Notes: generated by a model from the letters alone, not told the origin. A DNA stretch of 8,698 nt from Veillonella parvula (GCA_947096075.1 CAMUQE010000079.1:1-8698); one strand, 5' to 3'. Shown: positions 1 through 6,426, counted from the first letter of the stretch. Program-made: numbers and translations.

Positions 1-494
1 TAGCAAGACCTCTGTTAGATGTCACAAAAGAAGAACTACTTTTATATTTGAAAGAAAAAGATATTTCTTACTGTGTAGATAGGACAAATGAGGATGTGCG
101 ATATCAAAGAAATAGAATTCGTCATCGCATTATACCTGAGTTAGAAACTATTAATCCTAACGTTGTTAATGCCATTGTAAGACTAGGGAATTCTGTACGT
201 GAAGACGTAATACTTATCTCCCAGTTAACGGATACGGCATTTAATGAGTTAGTAACGATTTCTGAAGAGGGCGCGTCTATATCTCGTAGGGGGTTACGTA
301 AGAAGCCGTTGGCTATACAACGTCGATTGTGGCAAAGACTGGTGAGCATCCTTGATCCTGAAATCAAGCTTACCACTGCTCATCAAGAGCAATTACTCGA
401 CATTGTTAACACTGGGGAAGAGAAAACTTTCAATATAAAAAGTATAAAAGTAAGTGCTCAATGTGATACAATAAAAGTATATTGCAAACATTAA
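1..494 (+). CDS. tilS: tRNA(Ile)-lysidine synthase TilS, 3' part (5' end outside window)
   Basis: TilS attaches lysine to C34 of the CAU-anticodon isoleucine tRNA in the cytoplasm, using ATP, so that it reads AUA. The frame is open from the window edge (first full codon at base 3), giving 163 residues up to TAA at 492-494. The edge sequence ARPLLDVTKEELLLYL, then a DRTNEDVRYQRNRIRHRIIP stretch, is the hallmark end of the ATP-pyrophosphatase domain and start of the tRNA-binding helical domain. A KPLAIQRRLWQRL helix and a short beta-rich tail (SIKVSAQCDTIKVYCKH) follow. The N-terminal nucleotide-binding SGGxDS loop lies outside the window. The protein ends where longer homologues such as those of E. 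coli and Bacillus continue into a further C-terminal domain. It therefore looks like a short, Aquifex-type TilS of roughly 320-330 residues; that total is my estimate. hpt starts 23 bases downstream, so the two are likely cotranscribed. Confidence 0.93.
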   Translation, partial: ARPLLDVTKEELLLYLKEKDISYCVDRTNEDVRYQRNRIRHRIIPELETINPNVVNAIVRLGNSVREDVILISQLTDTAFNELVTISEEGASISRRGLRKKPLAIQRRLWQRLVSILDPEIKLTTAHQEQLLDIVNTGEEKTFNIKSIKVSAQCDTIKVYCKH

Positions 495-517
495 TATGAA
501 TCGCGGAGGTCATATAG

Positions 518-1063
518 ATGCATCAAGATGCAAAAGATATTTTATATACAGAGGAACAATTAAAGGCACGAGTGGCTGAATTAGGTCGTCAAATCAGTGC
601 TGACTATAATGGGGAATCCGTAGTTCTTGTAGGGGTATTGAAAGGTGCTATCGTTTTCTTTACAGATTTAGCTCGCTCTATCGACGAGAATGTGGATGTG
701 AGTTTCGATTTTATTTCTTGCTCTAGCTATGGCAGCGGTACAACTAGTACAGGGGTAGTGCGAATTTTAAAAGATTTGGACCGCTCTGTAGAGGGGAAGC
801 ATGTACTCGTTGTAGAAGATATTGTAGATACTGGCACGACATTACATTACTTGCTAGAAAATTTACATGCTCGTGGAGCTAAAAGCGTTCGTCTTGCAGC
901 GTTGTTGAATAAGCCTGAACGCCGTAAAATGGCTGTAGAAGTAGACTATGTAGGCTTTGTCATTCCTGATTATTTTGTTATTGGCTATGGTTTAGACTAT
1001 GCAGAAAAATATCGGCACTTACCTTATATAGGTATTTTAAAGGAAGAAATGTATCAAAGTTAA
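518..1063 (+). CDS. hpt: Hypoxanthine phosphoribosyltransferase
   Basis: This is a cytoplasmic purine-salvage enzyme that joins hypoxanthine (and usually guanine) to PRPP to give IMP or GMP. The 181-residue product has the normal family length. The PRPP-binding signature VLVVEDIVDTGTTL is at residues 96-109, with the neighbouring acidic pair E100/D101. The LKG loop that contacts pyrophosphate is at 41-43, a flexible-loop SYGSGTTSTG stretch is at 70-79, and the closing DYAEKYRHLPYIG motif is at 160-172. The ATG at 518 is preceded by GGAGG at 505-509 with good spacing. The order tilS-hpt-ftsH is widely conserved in Firmicutes. In Bacillus subtilis, TilS and HprT have been reported to act together on ftsH expression; whether that holds here is unknown. 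An extended -10-like TGATACAAT at 464-472 inside the end of tilS could give hpt some independent transcription, but no -35 supports it. Confidence 0.96.
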   Translation: MHQDAKDILYTEEQLKARVAELGRQISADYNGESVVLVGVLKGAIVFFTDLARSIDENVDVSFDFISCSSYGSGTTSTGVVRILKDLDRSVEGKHVLVVEDIVDTGTTLHYLLENLHARGAKSVRLAALLNKPERRKMAVEVDYVGFVIPDYFVIGYGLDYAEKYRHLPYIGILKEEMYQS

Positions 1064-1071
1064 AAATATGA

Positions 1072-1077
1072 TATAAT
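1072..1077 (+). promoter_or_regulatory. Extended -10 promoter of ftsH
   Basis: A perfect TATAAT at 1072-1077 is preceded by TGA at 1069-1071, which makes a full TGnTATAAT extended -10 element eight bases after the hpt stop codon. No good -35 hexamer is seen at 16-18 bases, as is usual for extended -10 promoters. The predicted start is near 1083-1085, at the base of the hairpin at 1081-1109. ftsH could therefore be transcribed both from this site and by read-through from hpt. Confidence 0.6.
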
Positions 1078-1080
1078 ATA

Positions 1081-1109
1081 TGAGTGCATCTCTCAACGAG
1101 ATGTACTCA
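1081..1109 (+). other. Stable hairpin at the 5' end of the ftsH leader
   Basis: The arms TGAGTGCATCTC (1081-1092) and GAGATGTACTCA (1098-1109) pair along all 12 positions, with one G-U wobble, around the five-base loop TCAAC. No run of T follows (the next bases are ATTCG), so it does not look like an intrinsic terminator. It lies at the predicted transcription start and 42 bases before the ftsH start codon. A structure at the very 5' end could protect the mRNA from decay or be a protein-binding site. Its role is inferred from position only. Confidence 0.6.
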
Positions 1110-1137
1110 ATTCGTTTATACAACTAAACTATTATTG

Positions 1138-1154
1138 AAAGGGGTAATATTTTG
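1138..1154 (+). promoter_or_regulatory. Ribosome binding site that fixes the TTG start of ftsH
   Basis: AAAGGGG at 1138-1144 lies seven bases before TTG at 1152. The reading frame from this TTG gives the expected short cytoplasmic lead (MGRFTKN) before the first membrane helix. The first in-frame ATG is at codon 103 (WWMSLL), inside the periplasmic-to-membrane junction, so TTG is the only sensible start. A TTG start usually lowers translation, which fits a protease kept at moderate level. Confidence 0.85.
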
Positions 1155-3080
1155 GGTCGATTTACTAAAAATATCGTCCTTTATTTACTTATCATTGCCG
1201 CTTTCGTTATCGCCATTGACGCTTTCTCTGGTCAAAGTGCGAATAAATCTGAACTCAGTTATACAGGATTTATTCAACAAGTACAACAGAAAAAGGTTGA
1301 GTCCGTAACGATTACCAATGATCATGGTATTAAAGGTAAACTAAAAAATGGAACAGAATTCAATTCTTATGCGCCAACTGATGAAACGTTAATCAAAACT
1401 TTACAAGATAATGGTGTAGAAATTACTGCAGCTCCACCTGAGCAACCAGCTTGGTGGATGAGCTTGTTAGGTTCTGCTATTCCAATTATCATTTTGGTAG
1501 TATTGTTCTTCTTCATCATGCAACAAACGCAAGGTGGCGGGGGCCGCGTGATGAACTTTGGTAAAAGCCGTGCTAAATTGATGGGTGAAGGCAATGTAAA
1601 GGTTAGCTTTAAAGATGTAGCTGGCGCTGAAGAAGCAAAACAAGAATTAGAAGAAGTAGTAGAATTCTTGAAGGATCCAGGCAAGTTCACAACTATCGGG
1701 GCTAAAATTCCGAAAGGTGTATTATTAGCAGGACCTCCAGGTACAGGTAAAACATTACTTGCTAAAGCCGTTGCTGGTGAAGCAGGTGTACCATTCTTTA
1801 CGATTTCTGGTTCTGACTTTGTAGAAATGTTTGTTGGTGTTGGTGCTTCTCGTGTGCGTGATCTTTTCACACAAGCGAAAAAGAACGCTCCTTGTATCAT
1901 CTTTATCGATGAAATCGATGCGGTTGGTCGTCAACGTGGCGCCGGTCTTGGTGGCGGTCACGATGAACGTGAACAAACATTAAACCAATTGCTCGTTGAA
2001 ATGGATGGTTTCGGTGCTAACGAAGGTATTATTACTATCGCTGCAACAAACCGCCCAGATATTCTAGATCCTGCACTTTTACGTCCAGGGCGTTTTGACC
2101 GTCAAGTTATCGTAGGTCGTCCAGACTTACGCGGTCGTGAAGCAATCTTGAAAGTTCATGCTCGTAATAAGCCTTTAGCTGATGACGTAGATTTGAAAAC
2201 GATTGCTAAGAAAACTCCAGGCTTTACTGGTGCTGACTTGAATAACTTGTTAAACGAAGCAGCTCTTTTGGCAGCTCGTCTTAACAAAAAAGTAATTACT
2301 ATGGCTGAAGTTGAAGAAGCCAGTGAAAAGGTTAGCATGGGTCCTGAGCGCCGTAGTCACATTGTGAGCGACAAAGATCGCAAGTTAACAGCGTACCATG
2401 AATCTGGTCATGCTATTGTGGCACATCTATTGCCTCATGCAGATCCTGTTCATAAGGTAACAATTATTCCTCGTGGTGCAGCTGGTGGCTACACTATGAT
2501 GCTTCCAACGGAAGAACAAAACTACAAAACAAAATCTCAATTATTAGCAGATATTAGGGTAGCTCTTGGTGGTCGAATTGCAGAAGCCTTGATTTTAGAT
2601 GAAATCAGTACAGGTGCTTCTGGAGACCTTCAAAGTGTAACTAATACTGCTCGTGCTATGGTAACTCGTTGGGGGATGAGTGATGAGCTTGGCCCTATCG
2701 TGTTCGGTGAACAACAAGAACAAATTTTCTTGGGGAAAAACCTAGGCCATGAGCGCAACTATAGTGAAGAAATCGCTGCGAAAATCGACTCTGAAATTCA
2801 TCGTATCGTTGAAGAAGCTTACAAAGATGTAACAAAACTTCTTAGCGAGAACGAAAAATTCTTACATGACATGGCAAATGCTTTGTTAGAAGAAGAAACA
2901 ATCGATGCGAAAGCGGTAGATAATCTTTACAAATATGGTACAACAAAAGAACCTGAAGCTGAGGAGCCTAAAGTAACTTCTGAAGCAGACGGTAGCATAG
3001 TACCAGAAGGTGTTGATGCTAAAGAAACAACTAGTACTGTAGCAGATTTTAGTGAAATATCATCTAATGATATTAAATAA
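1152..3080 (+). CDS. ftsH: ATP-dependent zinc metalloprotease FtsH
   Basis: FtsH is a membrane-anchored AAA+ protease that extracts and degrades misfolded membrane proteins and short-lived regulators, working as a hexamer. The 642-residue chain has a first membrane helix at about 8-24, an extracytoplasmic domain at about 30-100 and a second helix at about 104-123. The AAA+ module follows: Walker A GPPGTGKT at 194-201, pore loop FVG at 227-229, Walker B FIDEID at 251-256, and a second region of homology at 299-317 with arginine fingers R311 and R314. The M41 protease domain has HESGH at 416-420 and the third zinc ligand D492 in STGASGDL. The last 45 or so residues are acidic and rich in Ser/Thr, probably disordered, and poorly conserved in the family. 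All catalytic residues are present. It has its own promoter and leader hairpin and is closed by the terminator at 3098-3134. Confidence 0.98.
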   Translation: MGRFTKNIVLYLLIIAAFVIAIDAFSGQSANKSELSYTGFIQQVQQKKVESVTITNDHGIKGKLKNGTEFNSYAPTDETLIKTLQDNGVEITAAPPEQPAWWMSLLGSAIPIIILVVLFFFIMQQTQGGGGRVMNFGKSRAKLMGEGNVKVSFKDVAGAEEAKQELEEVVEFLKDPGKFTTIGAKIPKGVLLAGPPGTGKTLLAKAVAGEAGVPFFTISGSDFVEMFVGVGASRVRDLFTQAKKNAPCIIFIDEIDAVGRQRGAGLGGGHDEREQTLNQLLVEMDGFGANEGIITIAATNRPDILDPALLRPGRFDRQVIVGRPDLRGREAILKVHARNKPLADDVDLKTIAKKTPGFTGADLNNLLNEAALLAARLNKKVITMAEVEEASEKVSMGPERRSHIVSDKDRKLTAYHESGHAIVAHLLPHADPVHKVTIIPRGAAGGYTMMLPTEEQNYKTKSQLLADIRVALGGRIAEALILDEISTGASGDLQSVTNTARAMVTRWGMSDELGPIVFGEQQEQIFLGKNLGHERNYSEEIAAKIDSEIHRIVEEAYKDVTKLLSENEKFLHDMANALLEEETIDAKAVDNLYKYGTTKEPEAEEPKVTSEADGSIVPEGVDAKETTSTVADFSEISSNDIK

Positions 3081-3097
3081 TGGATATTGTTCAAATG

Positions 3098-3134
3098 AAA
3101 AAGAGCTAGCCTTTTTGAGGGCTAGCTCTTTTTT
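3098..3134. terminator. Bidirectional intrinsic terminator between ftsH and the exporter gene
   Basis: A perfect 14-bp inverted repeat has arms at 3098-3111 (AAAAAGAGCTAGCC) and 3120-3133 (GGCTAGCTCTTTTT) with an eight-base loop. The T run on the right arm serves the + strand and the A run on the left arm becomes a T run on the minus strand, so it can stop both converging genes. It overlaps the first bases of the exporter's stop codon (TTA at 3133-3135 on the + strand). Confidence 0.93.
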
Positions 3135-4476
3135 ACTGTCCATCGTTTATATGACGTGTGGCAAGAAGCTCTGTCATGCGCTGTTCTTTTAGTTTTTGCA
3201 AATATTTTTGTGCCAAAACATTTGGTATAGCTACACCGATTGCTATAGCTATAGTTGTAAATGTGCCAGTTACACCATTTTGTATCATAAGGATTAGACT
3301 AGCATCATTTAATGCATTAATATGTAACATATCGAAGAGAAATCGGTAGTACAGTATACCGGGCATTAATGCGATGGCAGATGGTACGATAATGATAGTG
3401 CTAGATGTTTTTAGCCAAGTAGAAACTTTTACAAAAATAATACTCATTATGGCAGCACCAATAAAGGTAGCACCTGGTGTAGAAAATCCTAATTCTACGG
3501 ATAGTATATTGCGAATACATACACATAGTACCCCACCAATACCAATGGATACTAATAGTCTGACAGGAGCATTAAAAAGAACCGCAAAAGCGGCTGCAGC
3601 TGTAAAAGAACCGATAACTTGCTCTATGGAAATAACATGAGGTTTAATATCAACGAAATTAAATGCCGGTGCAGGGCTAAAATAGAGTGCCATGGCCATA
3701 CCTAAAGTCATGCTACCCACGATGAGTAGCGTTCTAATAGCGCGTGTCATACCCGATAAAATATGATTATTAATGATATCGATGACACAATTGATCAATG
3801 GTACCCCAGGAATCATGAACAAGGTGCAGCAAACGAGTACATATAGTAAGGATTCATTATTTACATGACTATAAAAAGCATAAGCCGATATCATGGCAGC
3901 AAATCCGCCTAATGCGATTCCTACATATTCATTAAGCCCTAATCTACCTGATAGGGTGCGCGTAAAATAACCAATACTAGAACATATGATAGTAACAATG
4001 AATGCGATAATATCGCCACTGTAAAGGTATGAAAGACCTGCCGATCCTAGTGCACAAGCTAGTCCTTTTATCCAGTTTGGATACGTCGGTATAGTTGTAT
4101 CTAGTTTGGCAATTAGTCGTTCATAGGTTGTTAGTGAGTAATGTCGCTCAAAGGCGCGCCATGTGAGTTTTGATACGGCGTTAATCATAGCCATATTCGG
4201 AATGTGAACTGGTGTTTTTCTAAATACAGTTATGGATCGTTCTTTGTGTAATAGATTGACCATAATAGTGGTATAAGAGATATGGATATTTAAGTAATTG
4301 TGAGGTATTCCCATAAATGTTGCGGCTTTTAGCATTTCCTCAATGATTCGATTTGTATTTGCCCCACATTCCATTAGTAACTTCCCTATGTTGAGGAGTA
4401 CATCTAGTTTTCGATGAATATGGATAAAAGGGTTCTCTAATACTTGATTTTTTTCTTCTAATGTAAACTGTTTCAT
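3133..4476 (-). CDS. Threonine/serine exporter (ThrE) family membrane protein, fused two-domain form
   Basis: The 447-residue inner-membrane protein has a cytoplasmic N-terminal region (1-130) containing the family-typical KLLMECGANTNRIIEEMLKAATFMGI segment. About ten hydrophobic helices follow, near 134-154, 156-172, 184-202, 208-226, 247-267, 287-305, 307-323, 334-351, 360-378 and 396-417. The PGVPLINCVIDIINNHILSGMTRAIR motif at 224-248 matches the PGxPLxNxxxDxxxGxxxSGxxR core of the ThrE family. The first five helices correspond to the ThrE/YjjP half and the last five to the ThrE_2/YjjB half, here on one chain as in Corynebacterium ThrE. Family members export threonine and serine, while the split E. 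coli YjjP-YjjB pair has been linked to succinate export, so the substrate cannot be named. The ATG at 4476 has GGAGA at 4482-4486. It is a single-gene unit facing ftsH and divergent from birA. The family call is firm; the substrate is open. Confidence 0.9.
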   Translation of the reverse strand: MKQFTLEEKNQVLENPFIHIHRKLDVLLNIGKLLMECGANTNRIIEEMLKAATFMGIPHNYLNIHISYTTIMVNLLHKERSITVFRKTPVHIPNMAMINAVSKLTWRAFERHYSLTTYERLIAKLDTTIPTYPNWIKGLACALGSAGLSYLYSGDIIAFIVTIICSSIGYFTRTLSGRLGLNEYVGIALGGFAAMISAYAFYSHVNNESLLYVLVCCTLFMIPGVPLINCVIDIINNHILSGMTRAIRTLLIVGSMTLGMAMALYFSPAPAFNFVDIKPHVISIEQVIGSFTAAAAFAVLFNAPVRLLVSIGIGGVLCVCIRNILSVELGFSTPGATFIGAAIMSIIFVKVSTWLKTSSTIIIVPSAIALMPGILYYRFLFDMLHINALNDASLILMIQNGVTGTFTTIAIAIGVAIPNVLAQKYLQKLKEQRMTELLATRHINDGQ

Positions 4477-4549
4477 ATATCTCTCCAGAGGATAATAGGC
4501 AGCATTATTGTTATCTATTCTTATATATATATACCTTTATACTATATAC

Positions 4550-4558
4550 ATTATACCA
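4550..4558 (-). promoter_or_regulatory. Extended -10 promoter of the exporter gene
   Basis: Read on the minus strand, 4558 to 4550 is TGGTATAAT, a perfect extended -10. No recognisable -35 occurs at 17-18 bases; those positions fall in the AT-rich tandem repeat. The predicted start near 4543 gives a leader of about 67 bases before the ATG at 4476. Confidence 0.55.
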
Positions 4559-4580
4559 TTAATTATTACCATTAATTATT
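4555..4580. repeat. Perfect 13-bp tandem duplication in the divergent promoter region
   Basis: ACCATTAATTATT occurs twice head to tail at 4555-4567 and 4568-4580 with no mismatch. On the minus strand it reads AATAATTAATGGT, and the final GGT of one copy forms part of the extended -10 of the exporter gene. The repeats therefore occupy about -13 to -37 of that promoter, where an upstream activator, an UP-like element or a repressor could act. A replication-slippage duplication without function is also possible. Confidence 0.75.
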
Positions 4581-4591
4581 TTAAATAATCC

Positions 4592-4620
4592 TTGCATTTT
4601 GAAGGGGACACTTGTACAAT
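4592..4620 (+). promoter_or_regulatory. Sigma-70-type promoter of birA
   Basis: The -35 TTGCAT (4592-4597) and -10 TACAAT (4615-4620) are separated by the ideal 17 bases. The predicted start is near 4626-4628, leaving a leader of about 36 bases with AAAGGGG at 4647-4653 before the ATG at 4663. This is the best promoter candidate in the gap on the + strand and would serve birA and coaX. Confidence 0.65.
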
Positions 4621-4624
4621 CGAA

Positions 4625-4644
4625 TTGTAAACCTAGGTTGACAA
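4625..4644. promoter_or_regulatory. 20-bp palindrome over the birA transcription start, candidate BirA operator
   Basis: The half-sites TTGTAAACCT (4625-4634) and AGGTTGACAA (4635-4644) form an inverted repeat with nine of ten positions matching. The left half contains TTGTAAACC, the half-site of the E. coli biotin operator, and the right half GGTTGACAA differs from its mirror GGTTTACAA at one base. Known BirA boxes separate their halves by about 14-16 bases, whereas here only two bases lie between the nine-base cores. A second left half candidate, TTGTACAAT (4612-4620), lies exactly 15 bases before GGTTGACAA and so has canonical spacing but a weaker match. Its position at the start site fits autorepression. 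The binding protein is inferred. Confidence 0.5.
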
Positions 4645-4662
4645 AGAAAGGGGCTCTAAACT

Positions 4663-5637
4663 ATGCGTGATGAAGTGCTAGAATTCTTGAGACAAAACCA
4701 AGGTAGTTTCGTATCGGGACAAGATATGTCCGAAGCCTGCCATGTTTCGCGCACAGCTATTTGGAAACATATCAAGGCGTTACGTCAAAAAGGCTACAAA
4801 ATTGAATCTTATACCAAGAGAGGGTATCGATTATTGGAAGAACCTGATTTATTGAGTCCATTGGCAATGAAGCAAATTCTAAAAACAGATATATTTGGTA
4901 AACGGTATGTCTATATGGATACCACGGAGTCCACAAACTTAGAAGCTCGTCGTTTAGCTCAACAAGGTGCAGAAGAAGGTACGGTTGTGGTTACCGAGGA
5001 ACAGGCTGCTGGTCGTGGGCGCTTATCTCGTGGTTGGTATTCTCCATTTGGCAAGGGCTTGTGGTTTAGCTTGATTTTGCGGCCTGATTTTCCACCTGTA
5101 GAGGCTCCTAAGTGTACTTTGATGGCCGCCGTAGCATTGACAAAGGCCTTTCATAAGATGGGGCTCACTGATGCGGGGATAAAGTGGCCTAATGATATCC
5201 TTGTGAATGGTCGTAAGCTGGTAGGTATTTTGACAGAAATGTCTGGTTCTATGGAAGAAATTTCTCATATTGTAATGGGTATTGGGGTCAACGTAAAAAC
5301 AAAACAAGAAGAACTACCAGAAGAGTTAAAATTAATTGCGACATCTCTTGCGATGGAAGATATTGATATTGAGCGCACAGAAGCATTTAGACTTATATTA
5401 GAAGAATTAGAACATCAATACTATGAAGTGCTCGATAGTGGTTTTGACGAAACCCTTAATGAATGGCGTCAATTATCTGTTACTCTCGGTGAAGAAATTG
5501 AAGTGCGTGCTCCTGGCAATACCTATGAAGGGGTAGCTACAGATATTGATGAAGATGGTAATTTATTAGTAAGAATCCCGGATGGGACAATTAAACGTAT
5601 TGTGGCAGGGGACGTATCAATTCGTCCGCGTAAATAG
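4663..5637 (+). CDS. birA: Bifunctional biotin-[acetyl-CoA-carboxylase] ligase / biotin operon repressor BirA
   Basis: BirA makes biotinyl-AMP from biotin and ATP and transfers biotin to a lysine of biotin carboxyl carrier domains in the cytoplasm. The 324-residue product begins with a winged-helix DNA-binding domain at about 1-57 (SGQDMSEACHVSRTAIWKHIKALRQKGY, with the wing KRGYRLL). This marks it as the class II, repressor type. The catalytic domain follows: TTESTN at 87-92, the biotinyl-AMP loop GRGRLSRGW at 117-125, KWPNDI at 174-179 with the key lysine K174, and a MGIGVNV strand at 205-211. The SH3-like C-terminal domain is at about 275-322. Start and ribosome binding site (AAAGGGG at 4647-4653) are clear. 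The palindrome upstream may be its own operator. Biotin ligation should matter in a Veillonella-like host, because its sodium-pumping methylmalonyl-CoA decarboxylase is a biotin enzyme; this is background knowledge and not visible here. Confidence 0.96.
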   Translation: MRDEVLEFLRQNQGSFVSGQDMSEACHVSRTAIWKHIKALRQKGYKIESYTKRGYRLLEEPDLLSPLAMKQILKTDIFGKRYVYMDTTESTNLEARRLAQQGAEEGTVVVTEEQAAGRGRLSRGWYSPFGKGLWFSLILRPDFPPVEAPKCTLMAAVALTKAFHKMGLTDAGIKWPNDILVNGRKLVGILTEMSGSMEEISHIVMGIGVNVKTKQEELPEELKLIATSLAMEDIDIERTEAFRLILEELEHQYYEVLDSGFDETLNEWRQLSVTLGEEIEVRAPGNTYEGVATDIDEDGNLLVRIPDGTIKRIVAGDVSIRPRK

Positions 5638-5649
5638 GAGGCATTAATG
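5635..5649 (+). promoter_or_regulatory. coaX ribosome binding site overlapping the birA stop codon
   Basis: TAGGAGG at 5635-5641 contains both the birA stop (TAG, 5635-5637) and a strong GGAGG five bases before the coaX ATG at 5647. The overlap points to translational coupling of the two genes. Confidence 0.85.
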
Positions 5650-6414
5650 TTATTAGTAATTGATGTGGGAAACACCAATATTGTTCTCGGTGTATACGAC
5701 AAGACAGAACTTGTGGGGCACTGGCGTATTTCCACAGATCGGGTCCGTACCACCGATGAATATGGCATGCTGATGATGAACTTATTCTTCCACGATCGTA
5801 AGGTTGATGTAAAAGATATTAATGCTATCATTATTTCCTCGGTTGTACCACCATTGATGCCTACATTAGAGCGCGTGTGTTTGCGCTACTTTAATGTAAA
5901 TCCTCTTATTGTAGGTCCAGGCACTAAAACTGGAATCGCTATTAAGTATGATAATCCTCGTGAAGTAGGGGCTGATCGTATCGTAAATGCCGTAGCGGCA
6001 CATGAACTTTATAAAGGTGATTTAATTATCATCGATTTTGGTACTGCTACTACTTATTGTGCGGTACAAGGTAATGGCGATTATGTGGGCGGAGTTATTA
6101 CTCCAGGGGTAACAATTTCTGCAGAAGCTTTATTCCAACGGGCAGCCAAATTACCTCGTATCGATGTGAGAGACCCAGGACAAGTCATTTGCCGAAATAC
6201 GGTGTCTTCTATGCAATCTGGTATGTTCTACGGTTATGTAGGTCAAGTAGAGGGACTCGTGTCTCGTATGAAAGCGGAAATGGGAGATCATGTAACTGTA
6301 GTGGCTACAGGTGGTTTGGCACAGCTTATTAGCAGTGCTACAGACTGCATTGACCATGTAGAACCAATGCTTACATTAGAAGGCTTACGCCTTATTTACG
6401 AAAGAAATAAATAA
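5647..6414 (+). CDS. coaX: Type III pantothenate kinase
   Basis: CoaX phosphorylates pantothenate with ATP in the first step of coenzyme A synthesis. It is the kinase type that is not feedback-inhibited by CoA and needs a monovalent cation. The 255-residue length is typical. The ASKHA-fold motifs are in order: the phosphate-binding loop DVGNTN at 6-11 with the likely metal ligand D6, PGTKTGI at 91-97, GADRIVNA at 108-115 with D110 as the probable catalytic base, a DFGTATT loop at 130-136, GGVITPG at 148-154, and the nucleotide-binding ATGG at 220-223. It starts nine bases after birA with a shared stop/ribosome site, so the two form a tight unit. The pairing of biotin ligase and pantothenate kinase is common in Firmicutes. 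The hairpin terminator at 6462-6488 follows. Confidence 0.97.
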   Translation: MLLVIDVGNTNIVLGVYDKTELVGHWRISTDRVRTTDEYGMLMMNLFFHDRKVDVKDINAIIISSVVPPLMPTLERVCLRYFNVNPLIVGPGTKTGIAIKYDNPREVGADRIVNAVAAHELYKGDLIIIDFGTATTYCAVQGNGDYVGGVITPGVTISAEALFQRAAKLPRIDVRDPGQVICRNTVSSMQSGMFYGYVGQVEGLVSRMKAEMGDHVTVVATGGLAQLISSATDCIDHVEPMLTLEGLRLIYERNK

Positions 6415-6420
6415 TGCTAC

Positions 6421-6426
6421 TATAAT
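6421..6426 (+). promoter_or_regulatory. Possible -10 element for dusB
   Basis: A perfect TATAAT lies seven bases after the coaX stop codon. The best upstream hexamer is TTACGA at 6396-6401, a poor match with a 19-base spacer, so the promoter is uncertain. If used, transcription would start near 6432, within the palindrome at 6430-6445, and would have to cross the terminator at 6462-6488 to reach dusB. Confidence 0.35.

Noticed and set aside
464..472. TGATACAAT, an extended -10-like element inside the end of tilS, as an hpt promoter
   Set aside because: No -35 is present at any acceptable spacing and the region is AT-rich, so chance is likely. hpt is adequately explained by read-through from tilS.
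1084..1308. Open frame of 74 codons overlapping the ftsH leader and start
   Set aside because: It is out of frame with ftsH, has no ribosome site, starts inside the leader hairpin and has no family features.
1367..1900. Long open frame on the minus strand opposite ftsH (177 codons)
   Set aside because: It lies wholly antisense to the strongly conserved ftsH AAA+ region, has no ribosome site or recognisable motif, and its composition mirrors the ftsH codons.
3374..3640. Plus-strand open frame opposite the exporter gene
   Set aside because: It is antisense to membrane-helix coding sequence. The exporter frame has continuous family motifs, whereas this one has none and no ribosome site.
4491..4517. 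Imperfect inverted repeat (GATAATA ... TGTTATC) in the exporter leader
   Set aside because: Arms are short, AT-only apart from one pair and mismatched, in a low-complexity AT stretch; this is not enough for a claim.
5523..5831. Minus-strand open frame across the birA-coaX junction
   Set aside because: It is antisense to two well-supported genes and lacks a ribosome site or motif.
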